Source: Bacteroidota bacterium (lineage in GTDB: Bacteria > Bacteroidota > Bacteroidia > Sphingobacteriales > Sphingobacteriaceae). Taken from it: DNA of 49,386 bases. The notes beneath the pieces were generated by a model. That model was not told where the DNA came from. It saw only the letters and a program-made list of their open reading frames with translations, and did no database searches. The stretch is from positions 1 to 49,386 of the forward strand of contig JABDAU010000021.1 of the NCBI GenBank assembly GCA_013289045.1, written 5' to 3'. Positions 26,230 through 33,549 of this stretch are shown piece after piece. Positions within the stretch are counted from its first letter, which is position 1. Every line of letters begins with the position of its first letter. The translations under genes and the position numbers were made by a program.

Positions 26230-26964
26230 GTGATAATTATTCTGATTTTTTTCTTCGGACATTGGTTCTTGTCCTTGTTCTTTCAAACATTCTTTTTGCA
26301 CAGATACGCATCACATAAGATGTACACTACCAGCAAGTTCAACGAAAAGTTATTCTACTTCCTGACTTTCTTTTTCCAGGGCGCATCGTTCCTTAATCCG
26401 CGTGCTTATGCCATTATGCACCGCGAACACCATGCTTTTAGCGATACGGAGAAAGACCCGCATTCGCCGCATTTTTTTAAGGATGTGTTCCAGATGATGA
26501 TGTACACTGCCACTAGCTACCAGGCTTACGTGAACCGCCTGAAAGAGCCTGATGCGCAGTTTGCAGGTTACTATCCCGAATGGGAAACTATCGACCGTAT
26601 AGGTTCAAGCTGGGTAACGCGCATTGGCTTTGGTGTTTTATATGTTGCCTTCTACGTTGTGTTTGCCACACATTGGTGGTTATTCCTGCTATTGCCTATT
26701 CACTTTTTAATGGGGCCGATACAGGGCGCTATCGTGAACTGGTGCGGTCATAAATACGGTTATTCTAATTTCGACAATAAGGATAAATCAAAAAATACTA
26801 CGCCTTTCGACTTCTTTTTACTTGGTGAATTATTTCAGAACAATCATCACAAACGCCCAAACAGTGCAAATTTTGCCGCAAAGTGGTTTGAGATCGACCC
26901 GGTTTACCCGGTAATGAAATTGATGCATTGGATGCGTATTATACGTCTGCGAAAAATAGCTTAA
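26230..26964 (+). CDS. Membrane fatty acyl desaturase
   Basis: A 244-residue integral membrane di-iron desaturase that introduces a double bond into acyl chains (acyl-CoA or acyl-lipid). The three histidine boxes are present: HRYASH (about 24), HREHH (about 66) and NNHHKRP (about 204). About four membrane helices (FFFGHWFLSLFFQTFF, FYFLTFFFQGASFL, LYVAFYVVFATHWW, LFLLLPIHFLMG) put the boxes on the cytoplasmic side. The start is GTG at 26230, the only in-frame start that keeps the first helix and box 1. A phased motif array upstream hints at regulation, as expected for a cold- or fluidity-responsive gene. Confidence 0.9.
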   Translation: MIIILIFFFGHWFLSLFFQTFFLHRYASHKMYTTSKFNEKLFYFLTFFFQGASFLNPRAYAIMHREHHAFSDTEKDPHSPHFFKDVFQMMMYTATSYQAYVNRLKEPDAQFAGYYPEWETIDRIGSSWVTRIGFGVLYVAFYVVFATHWWLFLLLPIHFLMGPIQGAIVNWCGHKYGYSNFDNKDKSKNTTPFDFFLLGELFQNNHHKRPNSANFAAKWFEIDPVYPVMKLMHWMRIIRLRKIA

Positions 26965-26969
26965 TTGGG

Positions 26970-27047
26970 AGGTGAAAGGTTAAAGGCGAAAGGTTAAAGG
27001 CAAGGCAAATTGAAAACCTTTTACCTTTCGCCTTTTACCTTTCACCT
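26970..27047. repeat. Inverted repeat of AAAGG words
   Basis: Arms of about 31 bp with two mismatches: AGGTGAAAGG-TTAAAGG... from 26970 and its complement ending CCTTTCACCT at 27047. Further copies of CCTTTTACCTTT follow in the aminotransferase leader (27080-27115). It may also act as a terminator for the desaturase gene. Confidence 0.75.
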
Positions 27048-27055
27048 TTAAATAA

Positions 27056-27063
27056 TACCTTTG
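27056..27063 (+). promoter_or_regulatory. Promoter -7 box of the aminotransferase gene
   Basis: TACCTTTG fits TAnnTTTG, 57 bp before the ATG at 27121. The -33 position is occupied by the repeat and has no clear TTG. Confidence 0.5.
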
Positions 27064-27120
27064 ACAACGTGACCGGGTAACCTTTTACCTTTACCCTTTC
27101 TCCTTTTACCTTCAAAAACA

Positions 27121-28377
27121 ATGAGTGTTTCTAAATTAGCCCAGAACCTGCATGGTTCGGAGATCATTAAAATAGCCGGTGAAATAAACGAGCTAAAACG
27201 CCAGGGACAGAACATCGCTAACTTAACTATCGGCGATTTCGATTCAAACATCTATCCCATCCCTGCCCAATTAAAGGAAGGTATCATTGATGCTTACGAG
27301 CATAATCAAACCAACTATCCGCCGGCAGACGGGATGCTGAACCTGCGCGAAAGTGTCTCGGCTTTTTTAAAGACCCGCTACGAGCTGGACTATAAGCCAT
27401 CGCAGATCTTGATCTCGGGCGGTTCACGTCCGCTTATTTATTCAACATTCCTGGCAGTTGTCGATCCGGGAGACAAGGTGATCTTCCCTGCACCGTCATG
27501 GAATAATAATCATTACAGCGACCTGCTTACCGCCGCCCCGATCATCATCCCGACAACGCCTGAAAATAATTTTATGCCTACGGCTGATGATATTCGCCCG
27601 CATATAAAAGGTGCAACCCTACTGGCTTTATGTTCACCGCTGAACCCAACAGGCACCATGTTCAACAAAAAGGACCTGGAAGAAATTTGCGACCTGGTAA
27701 TTGCCGAAAATAAATCCCGTGCCGAAGGACAAAAACCATTGTACCTGCTGTACGACCAGATCTATTCGCAATTGACATTTGGCGCGCATCAGCATTACAA
27801 CCCGGTAAGCCTTCGCCCTGAACTGAAGGATTATACCATCTTTATAGATGGTGCGTCAAAATGTTTTGCCTCTACCGGCGTACGTGTAGGCTGGGGTTTC
27901 GGCCCGGCGCATGTGATCGATAATATGAAAGCTATCGTAGGCCATATGGGCGCATGGTCGCCAAAGGCTGAGCAGGTGGCTATGGCAAAATTTTTGACAA
28001 ATGATACTTTTGTTGATGGCTATCTGTCTGAGCTGAAAGGCAATATCCGGGCAAGCCTGAATGCCTTGTACGAAGGCTTTAGTCAGATGAAAGCCGAAGG
28101 TTTTGCAGTAGATGCCATCGAACCGATGGGCGCTATCTACCTCACTATCAAAATAGATTACGCAGGCAAAACTACGCCGGATGGCACAGTATTGAAAGAC
28201 TCTGCCGATATCAATTTCTATCTTATTAAAGAAGCAAAAACAGCCTTTGTACCGTTCTCTGCGTTTGGTACAGGCGATGAAGTGAACTGGTTCCGCGCAT
28301 CGGTTGGCGCTATTACTTTGCAGGAAATAAAAGAATTTTTGCCGAGGATAAAAGAAGCATTATCAAAGCTGAAATAA
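27121..28377 (+). CDS. PLP-dependent aminotransferase, class I/II
   Basis: A 418-residue fold-type-I aminotransferase of the aspartate/aromatic aminotransferase subgroup, transferring an amino group via pyridoxal phosphate. Seen are the substrate loop NYPPADGMLNLRESV, the GGSRPLIYS phosphate region, SPLNPTGTMFNKKDLEEIC with the cofactor-binding Asn, LLYDQIYSQL, and the Schiff-base Lys247 in IDGASKCFASTGVRVGW. Arginine for the substrate carboxylate is near the end (NWFRASVGA). The substrate cannot be told from sequence; aspartate or an aromatic amino acid is most likely. It sits alone between repeats, with the IS110 element 150 bp downstream. Confidence 0.88.
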   Translation: MSVSKLAQNLHGSEIIKIAGEINELKRQGQNIANLTIGDFDSNIYPIPAQLKEGIIDAYEHNQTNYPPADGMLNLRESVSAFLKTRYELDYKPSQILISGGSRPLIYSTFLAVVDPGDKVIFPAPSWNNNHYSDLLTAAPIIIPTTPENNFMPTADDIRPHIKGATLLALCSPLNPTGTMFNKKDLEEICDLVIAENKSRAEGQKPLYLLYDQIYSQLTFGAHQHYNPVSLRPELKDYTIFIDGASKCFASTGVRVGWGFGPAHVIDNMKAIVGHMGAWSPKAEQVAMAKFLTNDTFVDGYLSELKGNIRASLNALYEGFSQMKAEGFAVDAIEPMGAIYLTIKIDYAGKTTPDGTVLKDSADINFYLIKEAKTAFVPFSAFGTGDEVNWFRASVGAITLQEIKEFLPRIKEALSKLK

Positions 28378-28389
28378 GCACTCGATACT

Positions 28390-28482
28390 AACTTACGAAG
28401 TTTTAGAAACTTCGTAAGTTTGGTTTTAAGCATACTGCATCGCGAGAATTCCTACAAAACTTACGAAGTTCCTAAACGCGGA
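28390..28482. repeat. CGTAAGTT palindromic repeats left of the IS
   Basis: AACTTACGAAGTTT, loop TAG, and complement at 28390-28420 are identical over 31 bp to 16108-16138. A second copy AAACTTACGAAGTTCCTAAA with CGCGGAC is at 28457-28482. Each contains AACTTACGAAGT, the sequence at which the neighbouring IS110 inserted. Confidence 0.88.
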
Positions 28483-28535
28483 CAATTTACAAAATCTTTA
28501 TCTTTCTCGCCTGATATTAACTTACCTTTAGATTA

Positions 28536-28576
28536 GCTTCAACAAAATAATAGAGGGTTATTATTATTGTTGAAGC
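28536..28576 (+). other. Long hairpin at the left end of the IS
   Basis: GCTTCAACAA (28536-28545) plus AATAATA pair with TTATTATT-(A bulge)-TTGTTGAAGC (ending 28576): about 17 bp with a 6-base loop GAGGGT, followed by a pyrimidine-rich stretch. It could be the first stem-loop of the element's RNA, or could shield the element from read-through. Confidence 0.6.
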
Positions 28577-28620
28577 TTTCTTTTTGCTTCTTTTTCTTTG
28601 TTAATAATCTTGAATTTTGT

Positions 28621-28770
28621 TAAGAAGTTAACAACGGTAAAGGTGTTTAATTTAACTTACCAGGCATCAAGGCCTACACTTCGATTAAAACCTTTACCGT
28701 TTGTTTTAAACTGTGACATCAAATAGAAATTAGAGTTTCGAAGGCTCATTAGTAAGGTATTGATGTGGTT
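28621..28770 (+). ncRNA. Predicted IS110 bridge RNA
   Basis: Two stem-loops lie in the gap before the transposase. Loop 1: arms AACGGTAAAGGT (28633-28644) and ACCTTTACCGTT (28690-28701), plus TTTAAT/ATTAAA; directly inside come TTAACTTACC (28652-28661), identical to the left flank (28517-28526), and ACTTCG (28678-28683), complementary to the right flank CGAAGT (29831-29836). Loop 2: arms ACATCAA (28716-28722) and TTGATGT (28760-28766); inside come ATAGAAAT (28723-28730), identical to the element's right end (29823-29830), and AAGG (28754-28757), complementary to CCTT at its left end (28526). This is the target-loop plus donor-loop design of bridge RNAs. A small hairpin AGGC/GCCT closes the middle of loop 1. 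RNA ends are not defined. Confidence 0.8.
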
Positions 28771-28781
28771 TAAAACCGTTA

Positions 28782-28803
28782 ACTGTTTACTCACATAAAC
28801 AGT
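28782..28803 (+). promoter_or_regulatory. Hairpin just before the transposase start
   Basis: ACTGTTTA, loop CTCACA, TAAACAGT: perfect 8-bp stem ending 8 bases before the ATG at 28812, where it could cover the ribosome site. No Shine-Dalgarno sequence is apparent. Confidence 0.5.
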
Positions 28804-28811
28804 GTAAAGAT

Positions 28812-29819
28812 ATGGAATTTGAATTTTTCATCGGGATCGATGTATCAAAGAATGAGCTGGACTTTTCCGTTCAGCAGGGAAAATACTTTCTTTTTCACAA
28901 GGAGGTGATCAATGAGCCGGAAGCCGTTAAAACGCTTTTAAAAGAGCTCAGTAATTTAGAAGGCTTTTCTTTAAGCAAGGCTGTCTTTTGTATGGAACAC
29001 ACAGGTATTTACAGCAATCACCTGTTATCCTGCCTTTATCAGAAGCAAGCGAACATTTGCCTGGAATCAGCCAGCCAGATCAAAAAGTCGCTTGGTAACC
29101 TGCGAGGCAAGAATGATAAGGTTGACTCACAGCGGATTGCAGCCTATGCTTATAAAAACCGGGATGACCTTCGGTTGTGGGCGCCCAGGCGCGAACAAGT
29201 GCAGCAACTGGCCCATCTGTCATCCACGCGTTCAAGGCTTATAAAGGCGAAAAAGATGCTCAAAACTCCGCTTAAGGAATATGGCTCCTTTGTTAAAAAG
29301 AAAGCTGTCAACCAAAACACCCACGTATGTAATCAAGCATTGAATGGCATTGAAGCTAGTTTACAGCAGGTGGAAATAGCTATAAGAGCAATTGTTCATG
29401 CCGACCCGGAATTGAAACGCTTGTTTCAGTTGATCACTTCTGTTGTTGGGATCGGTAAAGTCATAGCAATACAGTTGATAGTGACGACCAATGAGTTTAA
29501 AAACATTGATAATGCTAAATCATATGCCTGTTATGCAGGGTTGGTACCTTATCTTGAAGAGTCCGGGATATTCAAGGGAAAGGGCAGGGTATCCCACATC
29601 GCCAATAAAAAGGTAAAAACACTTTTGCATATGGCCGCATTAGTAGCCATTCAGCATAACGGTGAGCTAAAACTTTATTATGAACGCAAGATCAACCTTG
29701 AAAAGAAGAATAAAATGAGTGTGATAAACGCTGTCAGAAATAAGCTTGTTCAACGTATTTTCTCCTGCGTGAACCAAAACAGAGTATATGAAAAAAATTA
29801 TCTCAAATTAGTTGTTTAA
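28812..29819 (+). CDS. IS110-family transposase (bridge-RNA-guided recombinase type)
   Basis: A complete 335-residue DEDD-Ser recombinase. The N-terminal RuvC-like domain has D10 (IGIDVSK), E62 (MEHTG), D102 and D105 (GKNDKVDSQRIA), spaced almost as in IS621 (11/60/102/105 as I recall it). A coiled-coil stretch (about 125-200) leads to the C-terminal Transposase_20 domain with the helix-hairpin-helix-like SVVGIGKVIAIQL, GLVPYLEESGIF with the presumed catalytic Ser251, and the basic ANKKVKTLLHMAA end. No frameshift or stop interrupts it, so the element may be active. It is placed downstream of the predicted bridge RNA, as in the IS110 group (IS1111 elements have it on the other side). Confidence 0.95.
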   Translation: MEFEFFIGIDVSKNELDFSVQQGKYFLFHKEVINEPEAVKTLLKELSNLEGFSLSKAVFCMEHTGIYSNHLLSCLYQKQANICLESASQIKKSLGNLRGKNDKVDSQRIAAYAYKNRDDLRLWAPRREQVQQLAHLSSTRSRLIKAKKMLKTPLKEYGSFVKKKAVNQNTHVCNQALNGIEASLQQVEIAIRAIVHADPELKRLFQLITSVVGIGKVIAIQLIVTTNEFKNIDNAKSYACYAGLVPYLEESGIFKGKGRVSHIANKKVKTLLHMAALVAIQHNGELKLYYERKINLEKKNKMSVINAVRNKLVQRIFSCVNQNRVYEKNYLKLVV

Positions 29820-29830
29820 ATCATAGAAAT

Positions 29831-29980
29831 CGAAGTTTTTAAAACTTCGTAAGTTTGATAGTAACCCTACGGCACTCAAGAGTTACAGAATAAACTTACG
29901 AAGTTCCTAAACGCGAACAACTTACAAAGTTTCTAAAACTTCGTAAGTTCCTTTCGAGGCTTTCTAAAGCTTCGTAAGTT
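29831..29980. repeat. CGTAAGTT palindromic repeats right of the IS
   Basis: Begins with the right half of the repeat interrupted by the IS (GAAGTTTTTAAAACTTCG, from 29832). Then AAACTTACGAAGTTCCTAAA at 29892 with CGCGAAC, and AACTTACAAAGTTTCTAAAA with its complement, then a final AAAGCTTCGTAAGTT. It ends shortly before the PH-domain gene stop. Confidence 0.85.
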
Positions 29981-29994
29981 ATACCCCTTCAGTA

Positions 29995-30405
29995 TCAGGG
30001 TTTCACCACAATCCCCGGATTAATCTCCTTCAACTTCGCAATAAACCCTGCCTTATCCCCCGGCGATATCACCACGCTGTCATACCTGTTATAAAACACT
30101 TCCAACCTGTCAAATGAAAGGGCGGGGGCGCTTAAAACGCTATTGGTTGGTTCTATTTTGGTTATGGTTTCTATATTTATAGATAGGTTAACAATAAACC
30201 CACCCTTTACCGTTAACGTATTGCCCGAAATAGCATAATAAGTCCCAACAAAAAGGTTTGCCATAAATGCTATCAGGCAAACATCTATTATTAACCCTAC
30301 CCAGGCCTTTCCAATAATCAAAACCACAAGCAGTGCAGCAAACAGCACCAGTACGAATGCAATTAATCCTTTGCTGGTTTTTGATCTGTAAATAATTTTT
30401 TCCAT
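29995..30405 (-). CDS. Membrane protein with bacterial PH domain
   Basis: A 136-residue protein with two adjacent membrane helices (LIAFVLVLFAALLVVLIIG about 14-32 and VGLIIDVCLIAFMANLFVG about 36-54), then a PH-like beta domain: YYAISGNTLTVKGGFIVNLSINIETITKIEPTNS fits the bacterial PH signature. Similar proteins are annotated as 'PH domain-containing protein'; their ligands are unknown. It follows the gene at 30417 by 11 bp on the minus strand and is probably in one operon with it. Confidence 0.75.
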   Translation of the reverse strand: MEKIIYRSKTSKGLIAFVLVLFAALLVVLIIGKAWVGLIIDVCLIAFMANLFVGTYYAISGNTLTVKGGFIVNLSINIETITKIEPTNSVLSAPALSFDRLEVFYNRYDSVVISPGDKAGFIAKLKEINPGIVVKP

Positions 30406-30416
30406 AGTTCGTCAGG

Positions 30417-31130
30417 TTAGGCCGTCATAATATATTTCACCAAACTCCTTTTTGCTACCGGCAGCAGCGTTTGCTCCAGCGGAAAATTGATATCGCTTTG
30501 CACATAATATACTGCCGGGTTGGGTAAATGCCTGCGTTTTTTGATCAGGCTGAGTTTTACCGATTCGGGCGTATTGGTGATGCTTTGCTCATAAGTGTCG
30601 ACCAGTTGGATGTTGATACCGCGGTATTTATCGTCCATATTTTCAAAAATGGTAAGCTGGTATTCGTATACCCAATTGGTACGGTCGTTGCCATTGCGGA
30701 GCGAGAAATAGCCTTCGTAAGGCATCAACGGCACCAGGCCGATAGGATCAATATTCAGGCGGCTTTCTACAAAGTCATAAATTTCCTTTCCGGTTTGCAG
30801 CGCCGGGTCCATCTTGAGCATGGCATAGGTGATAATACGTTCAATCTCCAGCATGGAGCTATCGTCTTCTACTATCTTACGATAGGTAAGTTTCACGGCT
30901 TCAATGTCCGCTTTGCTTAAGCGTTGCGGAAATGCTTGCTGCAGCACAGTTTTATTCTGCTTAAAAGCGAGTAAGTTATTGTAATGGTAGATGAGATCGG
31001 CCAGGTTGGGGTAGAGGCGACTTTTATCGAAATGGCGGTTTATCTCCTGTAAATAATCCAGCAGGATGTATTTTTTGTACTCAAAATCGAGCCTTCCCTC
31101 TATAAACCAGTTTAATCCTAATGATTTCAA
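30417..31130 (-). CDS. Conserved protein of unknown function
   Basis: I do not recognise a named family. The protein is about 237 residues, soluble, without signal peptide, with helix-rich stretches (KKYILLDYLQEINRHFDKSRLYPNLADLIYHYNNLL) and later beta-like stretches (VYEYQLTIFENMDDKYRGINIQLVDTYEQS). The only ATG start, at 31193, would overlap the divergent gene and add an unlikely segment rich in Phe and Asn; TTG at 31130 gives the sequence KSLGLNWFIEGRLDFEYKKYI after the start, so I prefer that. It lies upstream of the PH-domain gene and divergent from the RsmI-like gene. Confidence 0.6.
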   Translation of the reverse strand: MKSLGLNWFIEGRLDFEYKKYILLDYLQEINRHFDKSRLYPNLADLIYHYNNLLAFKQNKTVLQQAFPQRLSKADIEAVKLTYRKIVEDDSSMLEIERIITYAMLKMDPALQTGKEIYDFVESRLNIDPIGLVPLMPYEGYFSLRNGNDRTNWVYEYQLTIFENMDDKYRGINIQLVDTYEQSITNTPESVKLSLIKKRRHLPNPAVYYVQSDINFPLEQTLLPVAKRSLVKYIMTA

Positions 31131-31185
31131 ATTGTTACCATTCCTTTCAGTGCTTAAATTAAAATAAAAAAAGCAATTTTGCAAC

Positions 31186-31893
31186 ATGCCCACCGGAACG
31201 CTCTACCTCATCCCCGTGCCCCTTGCTGAAAATGCGGCGGCCAAATCACTCACGCCCTACCTGGTCGATACCATTAACAGTATCAAAGAGTACATCGTGG
31301 AAAATGAAAAAACGGCGCGCAGGTGCCTGAAAGAAGCGGGGCTGAAAACCCCGCAAAGCGAGCTGATCATCCACGATTACGGCAAACATAATCGCGACCA
31401 AAATCAAACAGATTTCTTTTCAGGATTGAAGGCCGGGAATAATGTCGGCCTGATGAGCGAAGCCGGCTGCCCCGGCATAGCCGACCCGGGTGCGGATATC
31501 GTAAACAAAGCACACCAGCTGGGTATAAAAGTAGTTCCGCTGGTTGGGCCAAGCTCAATTTTACTGGCGCTGATGGCATCCGGATTTAACGGGCAAAGCT
31601 TTACTTTTCATGGTTATCTGCCGATAGATAAAGCTGAGCGCAGCCAAAAGATAAAGGAGATCGATGCCCTTGCGATGAAGTACCATCAAACACAAATATT
31701 TATCGAAACGCCCTTCCGAAATAATCCCATGCTGGAAGAAATATTGAAAAGTGCTATGCCGCAAACCAAGCTGTGCATTGCCTGCAACATCACCGGCGTG
31801 GATGAATTCATCCAAACCAAAACCATTACCGAGTGGAAAAAACAGGTACCCGATCTGCATAAAAAACCAACCATCTTCCTGTTATATCGTTAA
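31186..31893 (+). CDS. RsmI-like SAM-dependent methyltransferase (tetrapyrrole methylase family)
   Basis: A 235-residue member of the tetrapyrrole methylase superfamily, in the same branch as RsmI, which 2'-O-methylates C1402 of 16S rRNA. Seen are GTLYLIPVPLAENA at the start (RsmI has GxLYxVxTPIGN), GNNVGLMSEAGCPGIADPGADIV and VPLVGPSSILLALMASG, the SAM-binding loops, and FIETPFRNNPMLEEI. It is shorter than E. coli RsmI and has a divergent N-terminus, as in the Bacteroidota 'SAM-dependent methyltransferase' group; target uncertain. A CAATTTTG box ends 4 bases before the ATG, like bamD and miaE. It is followed 6 bp later by the monooxygenase. Confidence 0.85.
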   Translation: MPTGTLYLIPVPLAENAAAKSLTPYLVDTINSIKEYIVENEKTARRCLKEAGLKTPQSELIIHDYGKHNRDQNQTDFFSGLKAGNNVGLMSEAGCPGIADPGADIVNKAHQLGIKVVPLVGPSSILLALMASGFNGQSFTFHGYLPIDKAERSQKIKEIDALAMKYHQTQIFIETPFRNNPMLEEILKSAMPQTKLCIACNITGVDEFIQTKTITEWKKQVPDLHKKPTIFLLYR

Positions 31894-31899
31894 TAAAGC

Positions 31900-33504
31900 A
31901 TGCCCGTTACAGAAACAGCAACCAAAGTATTGATCGTAGGCGCAGGCCCTTCGGGGCTGATGATGGCTGCACAGTTACTGCGCTATGGTGTACAACCGGT
32001 GATCATTGACAGCAAAGACGGGCCGACAATGCATACCAAGGCGCTCGCGGTGCAGGCGCGTTCGCTGGAAATTTACCGGCAAATGGGCGTCATCGATAAA
32101 GTGCTTACGGATGCGCAGCCCACTAACGGGATTGAATTTAGCCAGGATGGTGAGAAGAAAACCTCACTGGCATTTCAAAATATCGGCGAGGGGCTTACCC
32201 TTTACCCTTATGTGCTGGTGTATCCGCAAAGTAAAAATGAACGCTTACTGCTGGATTACCTCACCCAAAATGCCTGCCCTGTTTACTGGAACACATCGCT
32301 GCTATCGCTGGACCAAAAAGCCGGTCATGTAATAGCAAAGCTGAAGGATAACAATAAGGAATATACGCTTACCGCTGATTGGATGATCGGCGCAGATGGC
32401 GCGCACAGCCAGGTGCGTAAAGAGATACAAGCTCCTTTTCAGGGAGAAACCTATTCGCATTATTTTTATTTGATAGATGCCAAAATGGATTCGCCGGCAT
32501 TGGAGGATAACAATTATATCCAGCTTTTCCTGGCTAAAAATGGATTTGCAGGGTTTTTCCCGATGCGGGAAAAAGAATATCGTTTGATAGGCAAATTGCC
32601 CGAAAAATTTGAAACCGATCAGGATGTAAAGATCGACGATGTGCTGCCGGAGTTGAAAGACATCCTCAGCGCAGATATCCGCATCATCCAAAACAACTGG
32701 TTCACATCCTACAAACTGCACCACCGCATGGCCGAAAGCTTCAGGAAGCAACATTGTTTTTTGATCGGCGATGCGGCGCACATTCATTCCCCTGTCGGCG
32801 GGCAGGGTATGAACACCGGTTTGCAGGATGCGTATAACCTGGCATGGAAACTAGCAGGCGTGGTCAATGGCCATATCAAACCCAACATCCTGGAAAGCTA
32901 TGCGAATGAGCGCATGCCTGTAGCGCGCGACCTGTTAAAAACTACAGACTCCGTTTTTAATGTCGTTATCTCTAAAAACTGGTTTGTAGGGTTATTTAAG
33001 AAGTTTGTTTTAGTGAGGCTTTTAACTACGTTTTGGAAAAGCGACAAGATAAAAACGGCGTTCTTCAAACGCGTTTCGCAGATTGATATCAATTATCGCC
33101 ACAGCAATATTTCGCTTCATCTCAGCTACGGCTCAAAAATAAAAGCCGGCGACAGGCTGCCTTACCTGCCTATTTATGACGAGAAAAGAGAAGTGGAAAC
33201 CGACCTGCACGAATGGTGCAGCAAACCCGGTTTCACGCTGATTACCCTGGGCCGTTTCGACGAAATGTTCCTGTTCAGCGCCGCCCGATGGATCTCGCAG
33301 CGATACAATGGCTTATTGAATTTCTATTACCTGCCGCCCTCGGGTAAAAACCTGAAAGTATTCGAAGCTTTTGAAGCCGATCCGCACGGTCAGAAAGCCA
33401 TCATCGTTCGTCCGGATATGTATATCGGCTATATGAATGATGTGGTTGACCTGGCGATCATTGATAATTATTTGAGGAATGTGGCGGGTTTAGTAAGTCC
33501 ATAG
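31900..33504 (+). CDS. FAD-dependent aromatic monooxygenase (PheA/TfdB-type)
   Basis: A 534-residue flavoprotein hydroxylase. It shows the GxGxxG FAD motif in KVLIVGAGPSGLMMAAQLL, the DG motif in ADWMIGADGAHSQVRKEI and the GDAAHIHSPVGGQGMNTGLQ motif, in standard positions for class A monooxygenases that hydroxylate phenols or related compounds with NAD(P)H. A C-terminal thioredoxin-like tail (about 400-534), usual in PheA-type enzymes, is present (CSKPGFTLITLGRFDE). The substrate is unknown; the dioxygenase-like gene at 36144 is not in the same operon. It starts 6 bp after the methyltransferase gene. Confidence 0.87.
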   Translation: MPVTETATKVLIVGAGPSGLMMAAQLLRYGVQPVIIDSKDGPTMHTKALAVQARSLEIYRQMGVIDKVLTDAQPTNGIEFSQDGEKKTSLAFQNIGEGLTLYPYVLVYPQSKNERLLLDYLTQNACPVYWNTSLLSLDQKAGHVIAKLKDNNKEYTLTADWMIGADGAHSQVRKEIQAPFQGETYSHYFYLIDAKMDSPALEDNNYIQLFLAKNGFAGFFPMREKEYRLIGKLPEKFETDQDVKIDDVLPELKDILSADIRIIQNNWFTSYKLHHRMAESFRKQHCFLIGDAAHIHSPVGGQGMNTGLQDAYNLAWKLAGVVNGHIKPNILESYANERMPVARDLLKTTDSVFNVVISKNWFVGLFKKFVLVRLLTTFWKSDKIKTAFFKRVSQIDINYRHSNISLHLSYGSKIKAGDRLPYLPIYDEKREVETDLHEWCSKPGFTLITLGRFDEMFLFSAARWISQRYNGLLNFYYLPPSGKNLKVFEAFEADPHGQKAIIVRPDMYIGYMNDVVDLAIIDNYLRNVAGLVSP

Positions 33505-33515
33505 CCCATGGACCA

Positions 33516-33549
33516 TAGACCATGGTAGGAAAATATTAGCCATGGTCTA
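33516..33549. repeat. Palindromic CCATGG repeat between converging genes
   Basis: TAGACCATGG (33516-33525) and its complement CCATGGTCTA (33540-33549), 10-bp arms with a 14-base AT-rich loop. Preceded by CCATGGACCATAG. The right arm includes the stop codon of the CHU_C gene. It may double as a bidirectional terminator. Confidence 0.65.

Larger units (their letters stand above)
28526..29830 (+). mobile_element. IS110-family insertion sequence (about 1,305 bp), intact
   Basis: The element splits a copy of the CGTAAGTT palindrome: left of it is TTAACTTAC (28517-28525), right is CGAAGTTTTTAAAACTTCG (from 29831), which rejoin to the palindrome AACTTAC-GAAGTTTTT. Only one base (C) is shared at the junctions, so the exact boundaries are uncertain by about 2 bp. 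There are no terminal inverted repeats and no long target duplication, as expected for IS110. It contains a non-coding 5' end of about 285 bp with a bridge-RNA-like structure and one complete transposase gene. Confidence 0.88.
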
